A stretch of DNA of 64,000 nt from Pedobacter helvus (lineage in GTDB: Bacteria > Bacteroidota > Bacteroidia > Sphingobacteriales > Sphingobacteriaceae), in the NCBI RefSeq assembly GCF_005925325.1, contig NZ_SRMP01000005.1, forward strand, positions 248,001 to 312,000, given 5' to 3'. The notes under the pieces are model-generated. The model saw nothing but the letters and a program-made list of their open reading frames with translations, made no database searches and was not told where the DNA came from. The position numbers and the translations under genes are program-made. This document shows, in pieces, positions 15,508 to 23,999 of this stretch (within the stretch, counting starts at the first letter, position 1; each line of letters starts with the position of its first letter).

Positions 15508-16803
15508 TTATTCTGCTGTTTTAAAATTAATTAGATAGGCTTTTAAGGGGATGCCATTTTCATTTCTAAATCTTTCAGACACCACACTTTGGTAATGCCT
15601 ATTGGGTTCTAGCTTCACTTCATAGCTGAAGGATTTTTTATCTTCCGAAAAGCCAATTATTTTTTGTACCGTTAGTACGTTTTTTTCGCCAGTTGGTCCA
15701 TATTCAAAACCTCTGAAATTGATGTTCATTGGTTGAGAGAAATACAAGGTCACCGTTTTAGTATTGATATTTACATTCTGGCTGTTGTTCTCAAATTCTT
15801 TAATGCCGATTACTTCTGGTCTAGATTTTTCAAAAGCTTCTTTATAGACTAGCAATGGTTTCTCGAAATACTTCGATTTCTCTACAAAAGCAATTAAATC
15901 CTCTTCTTTGTTATAATCTAATTCTATCATCTCTTTTATTGCCGCCTTTTTATCTTTTGAGAGATTATAGAATTGCTCACAAATGGCATAACCAACGTAA
16001 TAACCTAAATCACGCATTTTAAATTGGTTATTAGGACTGTTGTAGAGCCAATTTGCTACAGAACTAGAAAACATTTCTTTTTCAAAAGCTGCTTTAATCT
16101 TTGCATCATTGGCTTTGCCAAAAGCTATTTGTGGGTTAGGTGAAGATACTTTTAATGCTTTTTCTGCCAACAATTCTGCCACACCTTCTAATACCACTTG
16201 CGTTAAAAGTGTATTGCCGATGGTGGTTTTTTGTTGGGTATGCACATATTCATGCACATTGGTGAAAACCATTCCGTCAATTGGACGGGTTTTAAAGAAA
16301 CTTACTAAATGAGGAAAGTCTTTTTGCAGTTCTTCAGTGTTAGTCTTATCATCAGCCATCGAAATTTCTGCACCAATTAATACCTTATCAGCTAGTGTAG
16401 TTCCGCCAGTTCGTAAAGCACCAATGCTGAAATAAATTTTAGCAGGCTTTAATGGATATAGTTTATTGAGCGAAGCTACGGCAGTTTCAATTTTTGTCGC
16501 GTAATTGCTAACTTTTAGTGTGTTAGATCTAACCGACGACCAAAAATTGGGATAGCGGTTGATTGCATTGACAAAACCTTGGGGAGTATAATTTCTAACT
16601 TCCATCAAAGCTTTTAAACCTGGCGTGCCTTTGTTGATGTAGGAATTTTGGATGATTGAGAGTTGCGTTGCACTATCTTTTGTCGCTTTAATTTGGTCGT
16701 AAGCTTTCCAAAAGTTGTTGATATCTGTAGTAATGATGTTTTTTTGCTGAGCAAACGCAGCACTAGAAAGTAGTATGAGTGTTAAAATAAAAGCCTTCTT
16801 CAT
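15508..16803 (-). CDS. Secreted HExxH zinc metallopeptidase-like protein with C-terminal Ig-like domain
   Basis: A 431-residue exported protein (signal peptide about 1-18, ending AFAQ). The gluzincin site is H184-E-Y-V-H188 with a third ligand expected at Glu206 in LEGVAELLAE, similar to predicted Zn-dependent peptidases of the DUF2268 type. Residues about 345-431 look like a bacterial Ig-like domain (VTLYFSQPMN). It lies 9 bp upstream of the PH-domain pair, perhaps in one operon. The start codon sits in a perfect 14-bp inverted repeat (16790-16803 with 16815-16828), so translation could be controlled by a hairpin. Substrate unknown. Confidence 0.8.
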   Translation of the reverse strand: MKKAFILTLILLSSAAFAQQKNIITTDINNFWKAYDQIKATKDSATQLSIIQNSYINKGTPGLKALMEVRNYTPQGFVNAINRYPNFWSSVRSNTLKVSNYATKIETAVASLNKLYPLKPAKIYFSIGALRTGGTTLADKVLIGAEISMADDKTNTEELQKDFPHLVSFFKTRPIDGMVFTNVHEYVHTQQKTTIGNTLLTQVVLEGVAELLAEKALKVSSPNPQIAFGKANDAKIKAAFEKEMFSSSVANWLYNSPNNQFKMRDLGYYVGYAICEQFYNLSKDKKAAIKEMIELDYNKEEDLIAFVEKSKYFEKPLLVYKEAFEKSRPEVIGIKEFENNSQNVNINTKTVTLYFSQPMNINFRGFEYGPTGEKNVLTVQKIIGFSEDKKSFSYEVKLEPNRHYQSVVSERFRNENGIPLKAYLINFKTAE

Positions 16804-16828
16804 GGAGTAAATCTATGAAGAAGGCTTT
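16790..16828 (-). promoter_or_regulatory. Inverted repeat covering the start codon of the metallopeptidase gene
   Basis: AAAGCCTTCTTCAT (16790-16803, start of the coding sequence on the minus strand) is repeated exactly as ATGAAGAAGGCTTT at 16815-16828, 11 bp away. In the mRNA the leader copy would pair with codons 1-5, hiding the AUG in a 14-bp stem and placing the 11 bases before the AUG in the loop. Confidence 0.75.
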
Positions 16829-16880
16829 CAATATCCTAGAAGAGATAAAATATGATTGTGTTTTTTTATTAATATTTAAT

Positions 16881-16925
16881 GAACACCCCGCCCATTGGGC
16901 ACCCATCTGAAAGCCGGGGTGTTTT
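16881..16925. terminator. GC-rich compound hairpin between hscA and the metallopeptidase gene
   Basis: ACACCCCG (16883-16890) pairs with CGGGGTGT (16915-16922), with an inner hairpin GCCCATTGGGC (16890-16900). It lies 44 bp after the hscA stop. The T-run after it on the minus strand is weak, so it may be a terminator or a structured leader element. Confidence 0.6.
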
Positions 16926-16968
16926 AACAAATGGGTTTAAGATAAACTTCCTTTACAACTGAGATGAT

Positions 16969-18828
16969 TTATTCATCTATCTTTTTACCTTTCATAGCTT
17001 GCCCAATCGCAGTATCCATCACTCTTTCGGCGAATGGGCGAGTAAACTCATTCAATTCATCTGTTTTTTTAAGGATTACATCTTTATCGCCACTACCTAA
17101 AGCTTCTTTTAAATTACTGATGTAAGTTTGGGTTTCAGTAATTTCAGTAGCTTCTAATAAATCTTTATGTTTTTCTATAAATCGCTCTGCAGTATATACC
17201 AATTGCTCACCTTCGCTGCGTGCTTCAATTAGCATACGTTGCTCTACATCACTTTTAGCATTGGTAATGCTGTCGATTAACATTTTTTCTACGGTGTCGT
17301 CACTTAAGCCGTAGCTGGGTTTAACTTCAATTTCTTGCTTTACACCAGAACGCAATTCAATCGCTTGAACCGTTAAAATACCATCGGCATTTAAAAGAAA
17401 GTTGATATCCACCTTCGGTAAACCTGCAGGCATCGCCGGAATTCCTTTCAAATCAAACTCTGCCAGTTTACGGTTTTCTTTCACCAGATCGCGTTCGCCT
17501 TGGTACACAGAAATCTTCATGTTCACCTGTCCATCTACCGAAGTAGTGTACTGACGGCCAGCTTTGGTTGGAACTTTGCTGTTGCGAGCAATAATTACGT
17601 CCATTAAACCGCCCATGGTTTCGATACCAAGTGATAACGGTGTAACATCCAATAATAAAATATCCGAACGGTTACCAGCTAAAATATCCGCCTGTACGGC
17701 GGCACCTAAAGCCACCACTTCATCTGGGTTGATGTTATCTTGGGGAGTTTTTCCGAAGAACTCGCTCACCGCTTTTTTAACGTAAGGCGTACGGGTAGAA
17801 CCGCCAACTAAAACAACTTCGTCAATATCAGCAATGCCTAACTCCGCATCTTTTAAAGCCGATTTACAAGCTTCGATAGTTTCTTGCACTTTAGCTGCAA
17901 TTAAGCTTTCGAAAGTTTGTTTGTCTAGCGTACACCAGATATCTCCGAGTTGTTCGTTGTATAAATTTTGGGTGGTCAATGCTTTTTTAGCTGCTTCGGC
18001 TTGTAAACGCAGGCTTTGCGTTAGCACATTGTCTTTGGCTACTGTTGCCGCATCTAGCTGATTTTTGTCAATCCAATAGTCGAAGATAGCACGATCGAAA
18101 TCATCGCCACCTAAGAAAGTATTTCCATTGGTGCTTAATACCTCGAAAATGCCATTTTGGATTTGTAGGATAGACACATCGAAGGTACCACCACCTAAAT
18201 CGTAAACCGCAATTGTTTTTTGTTCCGAAGGATCCAGGCCTAAACCGTAAGCTAAACTTGCTGCGGTAGGTTCGTTTACGATGCGTAAAACATCTAATCC
18301 TGCTAATTTACCGGCATCACGAGTGGCTTGTCGCTGACTATCATTAAAATATGCAGGGACAGTAATTACCGCTCTGTTTACTGGCGTTTTTAAAGCGTGT
18401 TCTGCACGAGTTTTCAACTCTTTTAAAATCTCAGCAGACAGCTCGATGGGCGTATAAAATTTATCACCAGCTTTAATTTTAACTAAAGCATCGGTATCAT
18501 CATCAATTACTTTGTAGCTAAAAATATCGCTGTGCTCAGCTACATCTTTGTACGAACGACCCAATAATCGTTTTACGGAGAAAATGGTATTGGTTGGATC
18601 GGTTGTTAGGTAAGCTTTGGCTTCATTACCCACTTCTGCATCGCCTTGTTCATTAAAATGCACCACTGATGGAACTAAAACGCCTTTTCCTGCATCGTTA
18701 ATTACCTGTGGTTGTTGTTCTGGATTGATAAAAGCCACCAGACTATTGGTGGTGCCTAAATCAATTCCTACTATAATTTCTTCTTTTTGTAACGAACCTG
18801 TCGCCAGATTGATGGATATTTTTGCCAT
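16969..18828 (-). CDS. hscA: Fe-S cluster assembly Hsp70 chaperone HscA
   Basis: A 619-residue Hsp70. The ATPase domain opens [15 protein letters not shown] and contains [27 protein letters not shown] and [11 protein letters not shown]; the substrate-binding domain starts near residue 395 ([15 protein letters not shown]). The N-terminal prefix [17 protein letters not shown] and shortened lid are HscA features rather than DnaK. HscA works with HscB and the scaffold IscU to pass iron-sulfur clusters on; the partners iscX and fdx are at 30.3-30.9 kb rather than adjacent. A TAACTTTG box ends 4 bases before the ATG. Confidence 0.93.
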   Translation of the reverse strand: MAKISINLATGSLQKEEIIVGIDLGTTNSLVAFINPEQQPQVINDAGKGVLVPSVVHFNEQGDAEVGNEAKAYLTTDPTNTIFSVKRLLGRSYKDVAEHSDIFSYKVIDDDTDALVKIKAGDKFYTPIELSAEILKELKTRAEHALKTPVNRAVITVPAYFNDSQRQATRDAGKLAGLDVLRIVNEPTAASLAYGLGLDPSEQKTIAVYDLGGGTFDVSILQIQNGIFEVLSTNGNTFLGGDDFDRAIFDYWIDKNQLDAATVAKDNVLTQSLRLQAEAAKKALTTQNLYNEQLGDIWCTLDKQTFESLIAAKVQETIEACKSALKDAELGIADIDEVVLVGGSTRTPYVKKAVSEFFGKTPQDNINPDEVVALGAAVQADILAGNRSDILLLDVTPLSLGIETMGGLMDVIIARNSKVPTKAGRQYTTSVDGQVNMKISVYQGERDLVKENRKLAEFDLKGIPAMPAGLPKVDINFLLNADGILTVQAIELRSGVKQEIEVKPSYGLSDDTVEKMLIDSITNAKSDVEQRMLIEARSEGEQLVYTAERFIEKHKDLLEATEITETQTYISNLKEALGSGDKDVILKKTDELNEFTRPFAERVMDTAIGQAMKGKKIDE

Positions 18829-18832
18829 GCGA

Positions 18833-18840
18833 CAAAGTTA
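18833..18840 (-). promoter_or_regulatory. Putative -7 box of hscA
   Basis: Minus strand TAACTTTG, then TCGC, then the ATG at 18828. This places the likely transcription start within a few bases of the start codon. Confidence 0.55.
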
Positions 18841-18901
18841 CAAGAATGTTGTAAGGTTTTTGGTTTGGAATGTTTGAATGTTGTAAAAAAGGTTCCGATA
18901 A

Positions 18902-19249
18902 TTAGTTGTTTAGTTCACTTTCCATAATTCGATATTCTCCAAATGTGCCGTCCCAGTTTTCTTTGTAGGTAGAGAATTCGATATGTTCAATTACTCCAGC
19001 AGTAACATCAATTACGTAGCTCAACCCTTCTTTTAAAGCAGGTATTTCAATTTTTTCAGCATTGCTGAATAAGGCATTGATCATTTCTGGCTCTTCGGTA
19101 AAATCAACATAAGAAAAATACACATATAAGCTGAAGCCAGAAATTTGTCTTTTAGAAACTTTTAAATATGGTAGATGAGATTTTAACGATGGATATTTTT
19201 CGGTCAATCTATTTAATAATGTGGTCTCAAGTTCGTTTAGTTCTTCCAT
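18902..19249 (-). CDS. Hypothetical protein
   Basis: A 115-residue soluble protein with no signal peptide or membrane segment. The first half is charged (LETTLLNRLTEKYPSLKSHLPYLKVSKRQISGFSLYVYF), the second ends in a strand-rich region with IEHIEFSTYKENWDGTFGEYRI. I do not recognise a family. It lies 5 bp after the glycosyltransferase gene on the same strand, so the two are probably co-transcribed. The composition fits a small alpha/beta cytosolic protein. Confidence 0.7.
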   Translation of the reverse strand: MEELNELETTLLNRLTEKYPSLKSHLPYLKVSKRQISGFSLYVYFSYVDFTEEPEMINALFSNAEKIEIPALKEGLSYVIDVTAGVIEHIEFSTYKENWDGTFGEYRIMESELNN

Positions 19250-19254
19250 ATTCG

Positions 19255-20475
19255 TTAGGATTTATTCTTTTCTTCAATCCACAACGACATGTATTTTGTG
19301 CTTTGAAGTGTGTGGTGTTTTAAAATTTCGCCAAAGAAGTTTTGTTGGCGATGTTTATTTAGATTTTCTTTGATATCAGTAATTTGTTTTAAAAAAGAGC
19401 CTTCAAATTTATTCTTGGCATATAACTCATTAATGATTTTAATTCCATTACGTTGTGCTTGCTGCCATTGTTTTTCATTTTGGTAAAGCTCGACAGTTTT
19501 ATCAACAAAGGTTTCTAAGTCATCATTTATAATTCCAGCCCAATCTAAATCGTTGGCCATTCCTTCGGCACCTACTTTACTGCTGGCGATGGGAGTTCCC
19601 GTTTGCATGGCATCTATAAATTTACCTTTTGCACCAGCGCCAAATAGGAGCGGAGCCAATAAAATGCGATGTTCTGCAATGGTTGCTCTAGCATTTTCGG
19701 CTCTGCCATGTACAAAAAACTTTTCTCGGGTGTTTTGCAGTTGCATTACTTTTTCAGTGGCGTAGGCTCCGTAAATATGGAGCGAAGCTTTTGGGAGTTT
19801 TTTCCTAAGCAAAGGCCAAACGCTACTTTTGAGAAACTGCAGCGTTTGCCAATTAGGTTCGTGCAGGTAGTTGCCGATGAAAACAAAATCCTTTCTTTCG
19901 TCGAAGGTTTTCCAATGATGGGTTGAGGTTATGCCTTCTTCTAAAAAAGGTAAATAGTAAAGTATTTGTGGATTGATATGGAATTCATTAAGCAAATCCA
20001 TTTCGGCTTTAGAGATAATCAGGGATAGATCGCAGCGTAAAATAGAAGCTAGTTCTCGTTTGGTAACATCATTGTATAAATCTAATTTCGTTTGGTGTTT
20101 GATGGATTGCTGCCTGCCATGGCGTAAGAAATGTAAATCTTCAGTATCTAAAATTCGCAGCGCATTTGGGCATTCCTGTTGTACACGCCAACCATACTGT
20201 TCTTCAATCATAAATCTATCAAAGACTACAATTGAAGGATTAAGTTCTTTAAGCCAATCGTTAAAAGAACTATCGTTAAGTTTAATTTCATGCTCAATAA
20301 CACCAATATTTGTTAACTTGAAACTGAAATCACTTTTGGTTGCTGCAGATGCGAAATGAACTTCATCGCCATTGGCTAAGAATAGTTGTACCAATTGGAT
20401 GATACGAGTGCCAGCCGCTGATGATGTAGGTTCTGGCCAAACTAATCCAATGAATAAAACTTTTCTTGCCGACAT
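19255..20475 (-). CDS. Glycosyltransferase, GT4-like
   Basis: A 406-residue GT-B fold glycosyltransferase. The N-terminal domain begins RKVLFIGLVWPEPTSSAAGTR, a typical GT4 acceptor-domain start; the C-terminal domain has FVFIGNYLHEPNW, HGRAENARATIAEHRILLAPLLFGAGAKGKFIDAMQTGTPIASSKVGAEGM, the nucleotide-sugar-binding region with the loop GAGAKGK. It probably adds a sugar to a surface glycan or secondary metabolite; donor and acceptor are unknown. An upstream in-frame start exists at 20511, but the ATG at 20475 (MSARKVLFIG) is chosen because the extra 12 residues are unlike the family. Confidence 0.85.
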   Translation of the reverse strand: MSARKVLFIGLVWPEPTSSAAGTRIIQLVQLFLANGDEVHFASAATKSDFSFKLTNIGVIEHEIKLNDSSFNDWLKELNPSIVVFDRFMIEEQYGWRVQQECPNALRILDTEDLHFLRHGRQQSIKHQTKLDLYNDVTKRELASILRCDLSLIISKAEMDLLNEFHINPQILYYLPFLEEGITSTHHWKTFDERKDFVFIGNYLHEPNWQTLQFLKSSVWPLLRKKLPKASLHIYGAYATEKVMQLQNTREKFFVHGRAENARATIAEHRILLAPLLFGAGAKGKFIDAMQTGTPIASSKVGAEGMANDLDWAGIINDDLETFVDKTVELYQNEKQWQQAQRNGIKIINELYAKNKFEGSFLKQITDIKENLNKHRQQNFFGEILKHHTLQSTKYMSLWIEEKNKS

Positions 20476-20497
20476 ATATGCAAAGTTGCATTTATTC

Positions 20498-20565
20498 AGC
20501 CACAGATACACAGATTTATTTTTTTAACAATGGAATAATTTATCCATATCTGTATATCTGTGGCT
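20498..20565. repeat. Long inverted repeat, CAGATACACAGAT family, copy 2
   Basis: AGCCACAGATACACAGAT (20498-20515) and ATCTGTATATCTGTGGCT (20548-20565) pair around a 32-base loop. It matches the copy at 3089-3179. A lone arm fragment AATCTGTGGCTAT follows near 20615-20627. Confidence 0.8.
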
Positions 20566-20632
20566 AATTATTTCAAAAGTGAAGCAATTTAACAATCCAA
20601 CAATCTTTTAAAACAATCTGTGGCTATTTTCT

Positions 20633-20640
20633 TAATTTTG
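20633..20640 (+). promoter_or_regulatory. Putative -7 box of miaE
   Basis: TAATTTTG matches TAnnTTTG and ends 6 bases before the ATG at 20647, implying a near-leaderless transcript and supporting that ATG over the one at 20620. Confidence 0.55.
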
Positions 20641-20646
20641 CGGCTT

Positions 20647-21228
20647 ATGTTAGGACTTAAATTACTTACCGACCCTCGTTGGGCCAATATCGCTGAAGGG
20701 AATTTAGAAGAAATATTAACTGATCACGCTTGGTGCGAGCAAAAAGCGGCAAGTAATGCCATTACCCTAATTACTCAAAACTCAGAACATCAAGATTTGG
20801 TTGATGAACTGACGGCAATTGCTTTGGAAGAATTGGAGCATTTCCAGATGGTCATCAACATCATAAAAGAACGTGGTTATACTTTGGGCCGAGAACGTAA
20901 AGACGATTATGTAGGGCAATTGGTGAAGTTCAGTAAAAAAGATGGAAGTAGAAATCAAGCTTTTATAGACAGATTATTGTTCGCTGCTATGATTGAAGCC
21001 CGCAGTTGCGAACGTTTCAGAGTATTATCTCAAAATATCAAAGATGCAGAACTAGCTAAATTCTACCACGAACTGATGGTGTCTGAAGCTACGCACTATA
21101 CCACTTTCTTAAACTTTGCCCGTAAATACACTATTGATGTGGATGTTGATAAACGCTGGAAAGAATGGTTGGAATTTGAAGGTAACTTGATTAAGAGCTA
21201 CGGCAATAAAGAAGCGATACACGGATAA
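20647..21228 (+). CDS. miaE: tRNA hydroxylase MiaE-like (diiron)
   Basis: A 193-residue ferritin-like four-helix diiron protein. MiaE hydroxylates the isopentenyl side chain of ms2i6A37 in tRNA. Iron ligands appear as AWCEQKAASN, ALEELEHFQMV, EARSCERF and SEATHYTTF, in the MiaE order. A longer frame opens at 20620, but the ATG at 20647 (MLGLKLLTD) follows directly on a promoter box and matches family starts. It is a single gene. The family is clear; confirmation of substrate would need modified-tRNA data. Confidence 0.9.
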   Translation: MLGLKLLTDPRWANIAEGNLEEILTDHAWCEQKAASNAITLITQNSEHQDLVDELTAIALEELEHFQMVINIIKERGYTLGRERKDDYVGQLVKFSKKDGSRNQAFIDRLLFAAMIEARSCERFRVLSQNIKDAELAKFYHELMVSEATHYTTFLNFARKYTIDVDVDKRWKEWLEFEGNLIKSYGNKEAIHG

Positions 21229-21295
21229 GCAGTTTGCAGTAAACAGTTTACAATAGGCGATCAGAACTGGAAACTGCTAATTGAGAACTGTTAAC
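21229..21295. repeat. CAGTT/AACTG-rich degenerate repeat
   Basis: A chain of CAGTTTGCAG, AACAGTTTAC, GAACTGGAAACTGC and GAACTGTTAAC motifs fills the gap between the convergent miaE and DUF3810 genes and runs into the DUF3810 coding end. Similar strings occur at 528-575 and 42025-42066. Confidence 0.5.
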
Positions 21296-22353
21296 TCCCT
21301 TTCATGATAATTCACCAGCCACAGTACAATATCCTGATAGCTTTTAATCCCTTTACGTTGATTATTCAACTTTAAGATTTTATCGAACGTTTTGCCCATA
21401 TAAACCGACATCGCTCCGTTATATTGAGCCCAAAACTCCCTTTCAATTTTGAAATTAGCCATTACAGATGCAGGAATTTTAGTAATGATAACATTGTAAT
21501 CTTCGGGGTATTTCATTCTAATCTCAAATAAAACATACCGAAACATATGGTAATAGGCCGAGTATTGAAATTGAGTGTTTTGACTGTGGATGGCAGTAAG
21601 ATATCCAACTAGATTAGCCTCATCCTCTTTTGCAACCCCTATTTGATGGGCAATTTCATGGCAAGTCACAAAAGGCAGAACAAAATTAGGTAAACGTTGA
21701 TTGATATTGGCTTCGCCGGAAAGTGGATTATAATAGCCTTCAATTCCCGTTTTACTTACTAACCAAGAACTGGTTACTGGTTTTACTGCCATGTATTTGT
21801 AGCGGAAAAAAGATTGCTTTTCTGCTAATTGATTGTATGCTGTAGCAGCGGTATTCTCTAGCTCTTGCGTTGTAAGATTGAATACGGCAGTATCTATCGT
21901 TTTACTTAAGGTGTCTAATTTTTGCAGAAAGAAAGTGTTGAGTTTCAAAAGTTGTTCTTTGCTGTAGGGTTTATCACTTATTTGTAATTGCTCATTAATT
22001 CTAGGTCTCGAGTAGTTTAAACCCCAAAGCAGCTTAAATGAAATGTAGATGATAAGTAGAAAATTGATACATTTTAGTCCAAAAAAAGCAAATTCTGTCT
22101 TTGTTTTTCGTGTTTTCCGGATGAAGATGATCACATTTATAATCGCGTAGATTATCAGTAATGCATAGAGGAAATCGCCTATGGCAAACGGAAAAATAGA
22201 AGAGATGCCACGTTGGATTTTAGAAACTAATGGATAAAATAAATTGCTATAATAACTTTCTACAGCTTCGGGAAAGAAACCGAAAATGAATGTTAGTACA
22301 GCAATGCTGAGATATATAAAGGCGGTGTTTAGTTTATGACCTATTTCCTTCAT
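21277..22353 (-). CDS. DUF3810 membrane zincin-like protein
   Basis: A 358-residue protein with three N-terminal membrane helices (about 12-32, 55-80 and 90-110) followed by a large domain containing the zincin motif TCHEIAHQIGVAKEDEANLVGYL (HEIAH about 232-236, with the Glu-rich EDEAN further on). It belongs to the Bacteroidota family DUF3810; a peptidase activity is plausible but not shown. The motif is intact. It is separated from pyrC by 149 bp that hold a strong hairpin. Confidence 0.85.
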   Translation of the reverse strand: MKEIGHKLNTAFIYLSIAVLTFIFGFFPEAVESYYSNLFYPLVSKIQRGISSIFPFAIGDFLYALLIIYAIINVIIFIRKTRKTKTEFAFFGLKCINFLLIIYISFKLLWGLNYSRPRINEQLQISDKPYSKEQLLKLNTFFLQKLDTLSKTIDTAVFNLTTQELENTAATAYNQLAEKQSFFRYKYMAVKPVTSSWLVSKTGIEGYYNPLSGEANINQRLPNFVLPFVTCHEIAHQIGVAKEDEANLVGYLTAIHSQNTQFQYSAYYHMFRYVLFEIRMKYPEDYNVIITKIPASVMANFKIEREFWAQYNGAMSVYMGKTFDKILKLNNQRKGIKSYQDIVLWLVNYHERELTVLN

Positions 22354-22371
22354 CGTCTGTTAAATTAACCC

Positions 22372-22423
22372 ATTGGCGGGGACGCCAACGGCAACATTGG
22401 CTTTTGTTGGCGTCGCCGCCAAT
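22372..22423. repeat. Strong inverted repeat downstream of pyrC
   Basis: ATTGGCGGGGACGCCAAC pairs with GTTGGCGTCGCCGCCAAT, 18-base arms with one mismatch and a 16-base loop. On the minus strand it lies 80 bp after the pyrC stop and 18 bp before the DUF3810 start codon. Confidence 0.75.
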
Positions 22424-22502
22424 AAATTATATTTCTTAAACTAATCGTAGAAAAAAAGCAGGCATTTTAATCTTTTCTTTGAGATTAATACGACGCTTGA
22501 TT

Positions 22503-23837
22503 TTACCTGTCGAAGCTTAACCTTTTTCCGGTTTCATTAGTCATGAATTTTCCTTTTTGATAGGCCAAATTACCAGATACAAAGGTATGTGTAATGCTTG
22601 CTCTGAAGGTTTCTCCATCAAACGGCGACCAGCCACATTTATATAAGGTATTTAGTTTAGTCACTTTGAAAGGATCGTTCAAGTCTACCAAAACTAAATC
22701 TGCCCAGTAACCTTCTCTCACAAAACCACGTTCGCTCAAATTAAAACAGGTTGCTACGTTGTGCGATGCCTTTTCTACTATCTTTTCTAGCGAGATTTTA
22801 CCTTGTAAGTGCATTTCCAATAACGCAGGTAAGGCGTGTTGTACCAAAGGTCCGCCAGAAGGAGCTTGCGCATAAGGCTGATTTTTTTCTTCGATAGTGT
22901 GCGGAGCGTGATCTGTGGCAATCACATCAATATGATCATCTAACAAACCTTGCAAAATTCCCGCTTGGTCTGCTGCGGTTTTCACTGCAGGGTTCCATTT
23001 AATGAAATTACCTTTCGTTGCATAATCAGTGTCGTTAAACCAAAGGTGATGTACGCAGGCTTCAGCGGTAATTCTTTTATCGGCCAATGCCAAAGTGTTA
23101 TCAAATAAGGCAATCTCTTTAGCAGTAGAGATATGGAGAATATGTAAACGGGTATCATAACGTTTCGCCAATTCGACAGCTAAAGACGATGATTTATAAC
23201 AAGCCTCTGCACTTCTAATTAAGGGGTGCATGTCTATCGTCAAGTCATCACCATATTTTTCTTTATAAACAGCTAAGTTATGACGGATCGTGGCTTCATC
23301 TTCGCAATGTGTGGCTACCAACATTGGCGCTTTACTGAAGATATTTTCCAATGTTTTCTCATTATCTACCAACATATTTCCGGTAGAAGAGCCCATGAAA
23401 ACCTTAATACCACACACGTTTTTGGCATCAGTTTTTAGCACTTCTTCAATATTATCATTACTGGCTCCCATGTAAAATGAGTAGTTAGCTAATGATGTTT
23501 GTTGAGCAATAGCATATTTATCTGCCAATAAATCTTGAGTTAAGGTATTGGGAACTGTGTTTGGCATTTCCATAAAAGAGGTAATACCGCCGGCTACAGC
23601 AGCCATGCTTTCTGAGAAAATGTCTGCTTTGTGTGTTAAACCAGGTTCGCGGAAATGAACTTGGTCATCAATCATTCCTGGTAAAAGGTGTAAACCCTCG
23701 GCGTTAATTTCTAAGTCAGCTGTGGTATCAATTGTAGATGCAATTTTTTCAATTCTTCCGTTTTTAATCAATAAATCGGCATTGAAAATTTGTCCTTCGT
23801 TTACAATGCTAGCTGCTTTTATCAAGATCGTACTCAT
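22503..23837 (-). CDS. pyrC: Dihydroorotase
   Basis: A 444-residue amidohydrolase of pyrimidine biosynthesis, converting carbamoyl-aspartate to dihydroorotate. The barrel metal motif reads MIDDQVHFREPG, so the first His of the usual D-x-H-x-H is Gln (QVH). GIKVFMGSSTGN supplies the carboxylated Lys, HCED and HISTAKE the later His ligands, and TDHAPHT the catalytic Asp. Length and order fit bacterial dihydroorotases. Either one metal site is altered or the Gln is a lineage-wide form. The gene is on its own transcript start, with no clear promoter consensus seen. Confidence 0.93.
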   Translation of the reverse strand: MSTILIKAASIVNEGQIFNADLLIKNGRIEKIASTIDTTADLEINAEGLHLLPGMIDDQVHFREPGLTHKADIFSESMAAVAGGITSFMEMPNTVPNTLTQDLLADKYAIAQQTSLANYSFYMGASNDNIEEVLKTDAKNVCGIKVFMGSSTGNMLVDNEKTLENIFSKAPMLVATHCEDEATIRHNLAVYKEKYGDDLTIDMHPLIRSAEACYKSSSLAVELAKRYDTRLHILHISTAKEIALFDNTLALADKRITAEACVHHLWFNDTDYATKGNFIKWNPAVKTAADQAGILQGLLDDHIDVIATDHAPHTIEEKNQPYAQAPSGGPLVQHALPALLEMHLQGKISLEKIVEKASHNVATCFNLSERGFVREGYWADLVLVDLNDPFKVTKLNTLYKCGWSPFDGETFRASITHTFVSGNLAYQKGKFMTNETGKRLSFDR

Positions 23838-23951
23838 GTTGGTAAAGGTAATAATTAGTATTGAGATGTGTATATTACGTATTGAGGTATGGAATTAGAA
23901 AGTGGAAAGGTTTTGTATTTAATACAGTTGCGTTTTTATGACATTGCAAAC

Positions 23952-23978
23952 AAAGTCCCTTTTAGGGGATTTAGGGGT
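23952..23978 (+). repeat. CCCCTAAA-type dispersed repeat, copy 2, upstream of rhlE
   Basis: AAAGTCCCTTTTAGGGGATTTAGGGG runs to 23978, 8 bases before the -7 box TATCTTTG. The -33 position would fall inside it. Confidence 0.75.
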
Positions 23979-23986
23979 TAATCTTG

Positions 23987-23994
23987 TATCTTTG
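23987..23994 (+). promoter_or_regulatory. Putative -7 box of the RhlE-like helicase gene
   Basis: TATCTTTG lies 5 bases before the ATG at 24000. The same box, spaced likewise after the same repeat, precedes ccmB. Confidence 0.6.
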
Positions 23995-23999
23995 CCCTC

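Noticed and set aside
16815..16910. Short plus-strand frame beginning MKKAFNILEEIKY
   Set aside because: It arises because the inverted repeat copies the start of the metallopeptidase gene; it has no other support.
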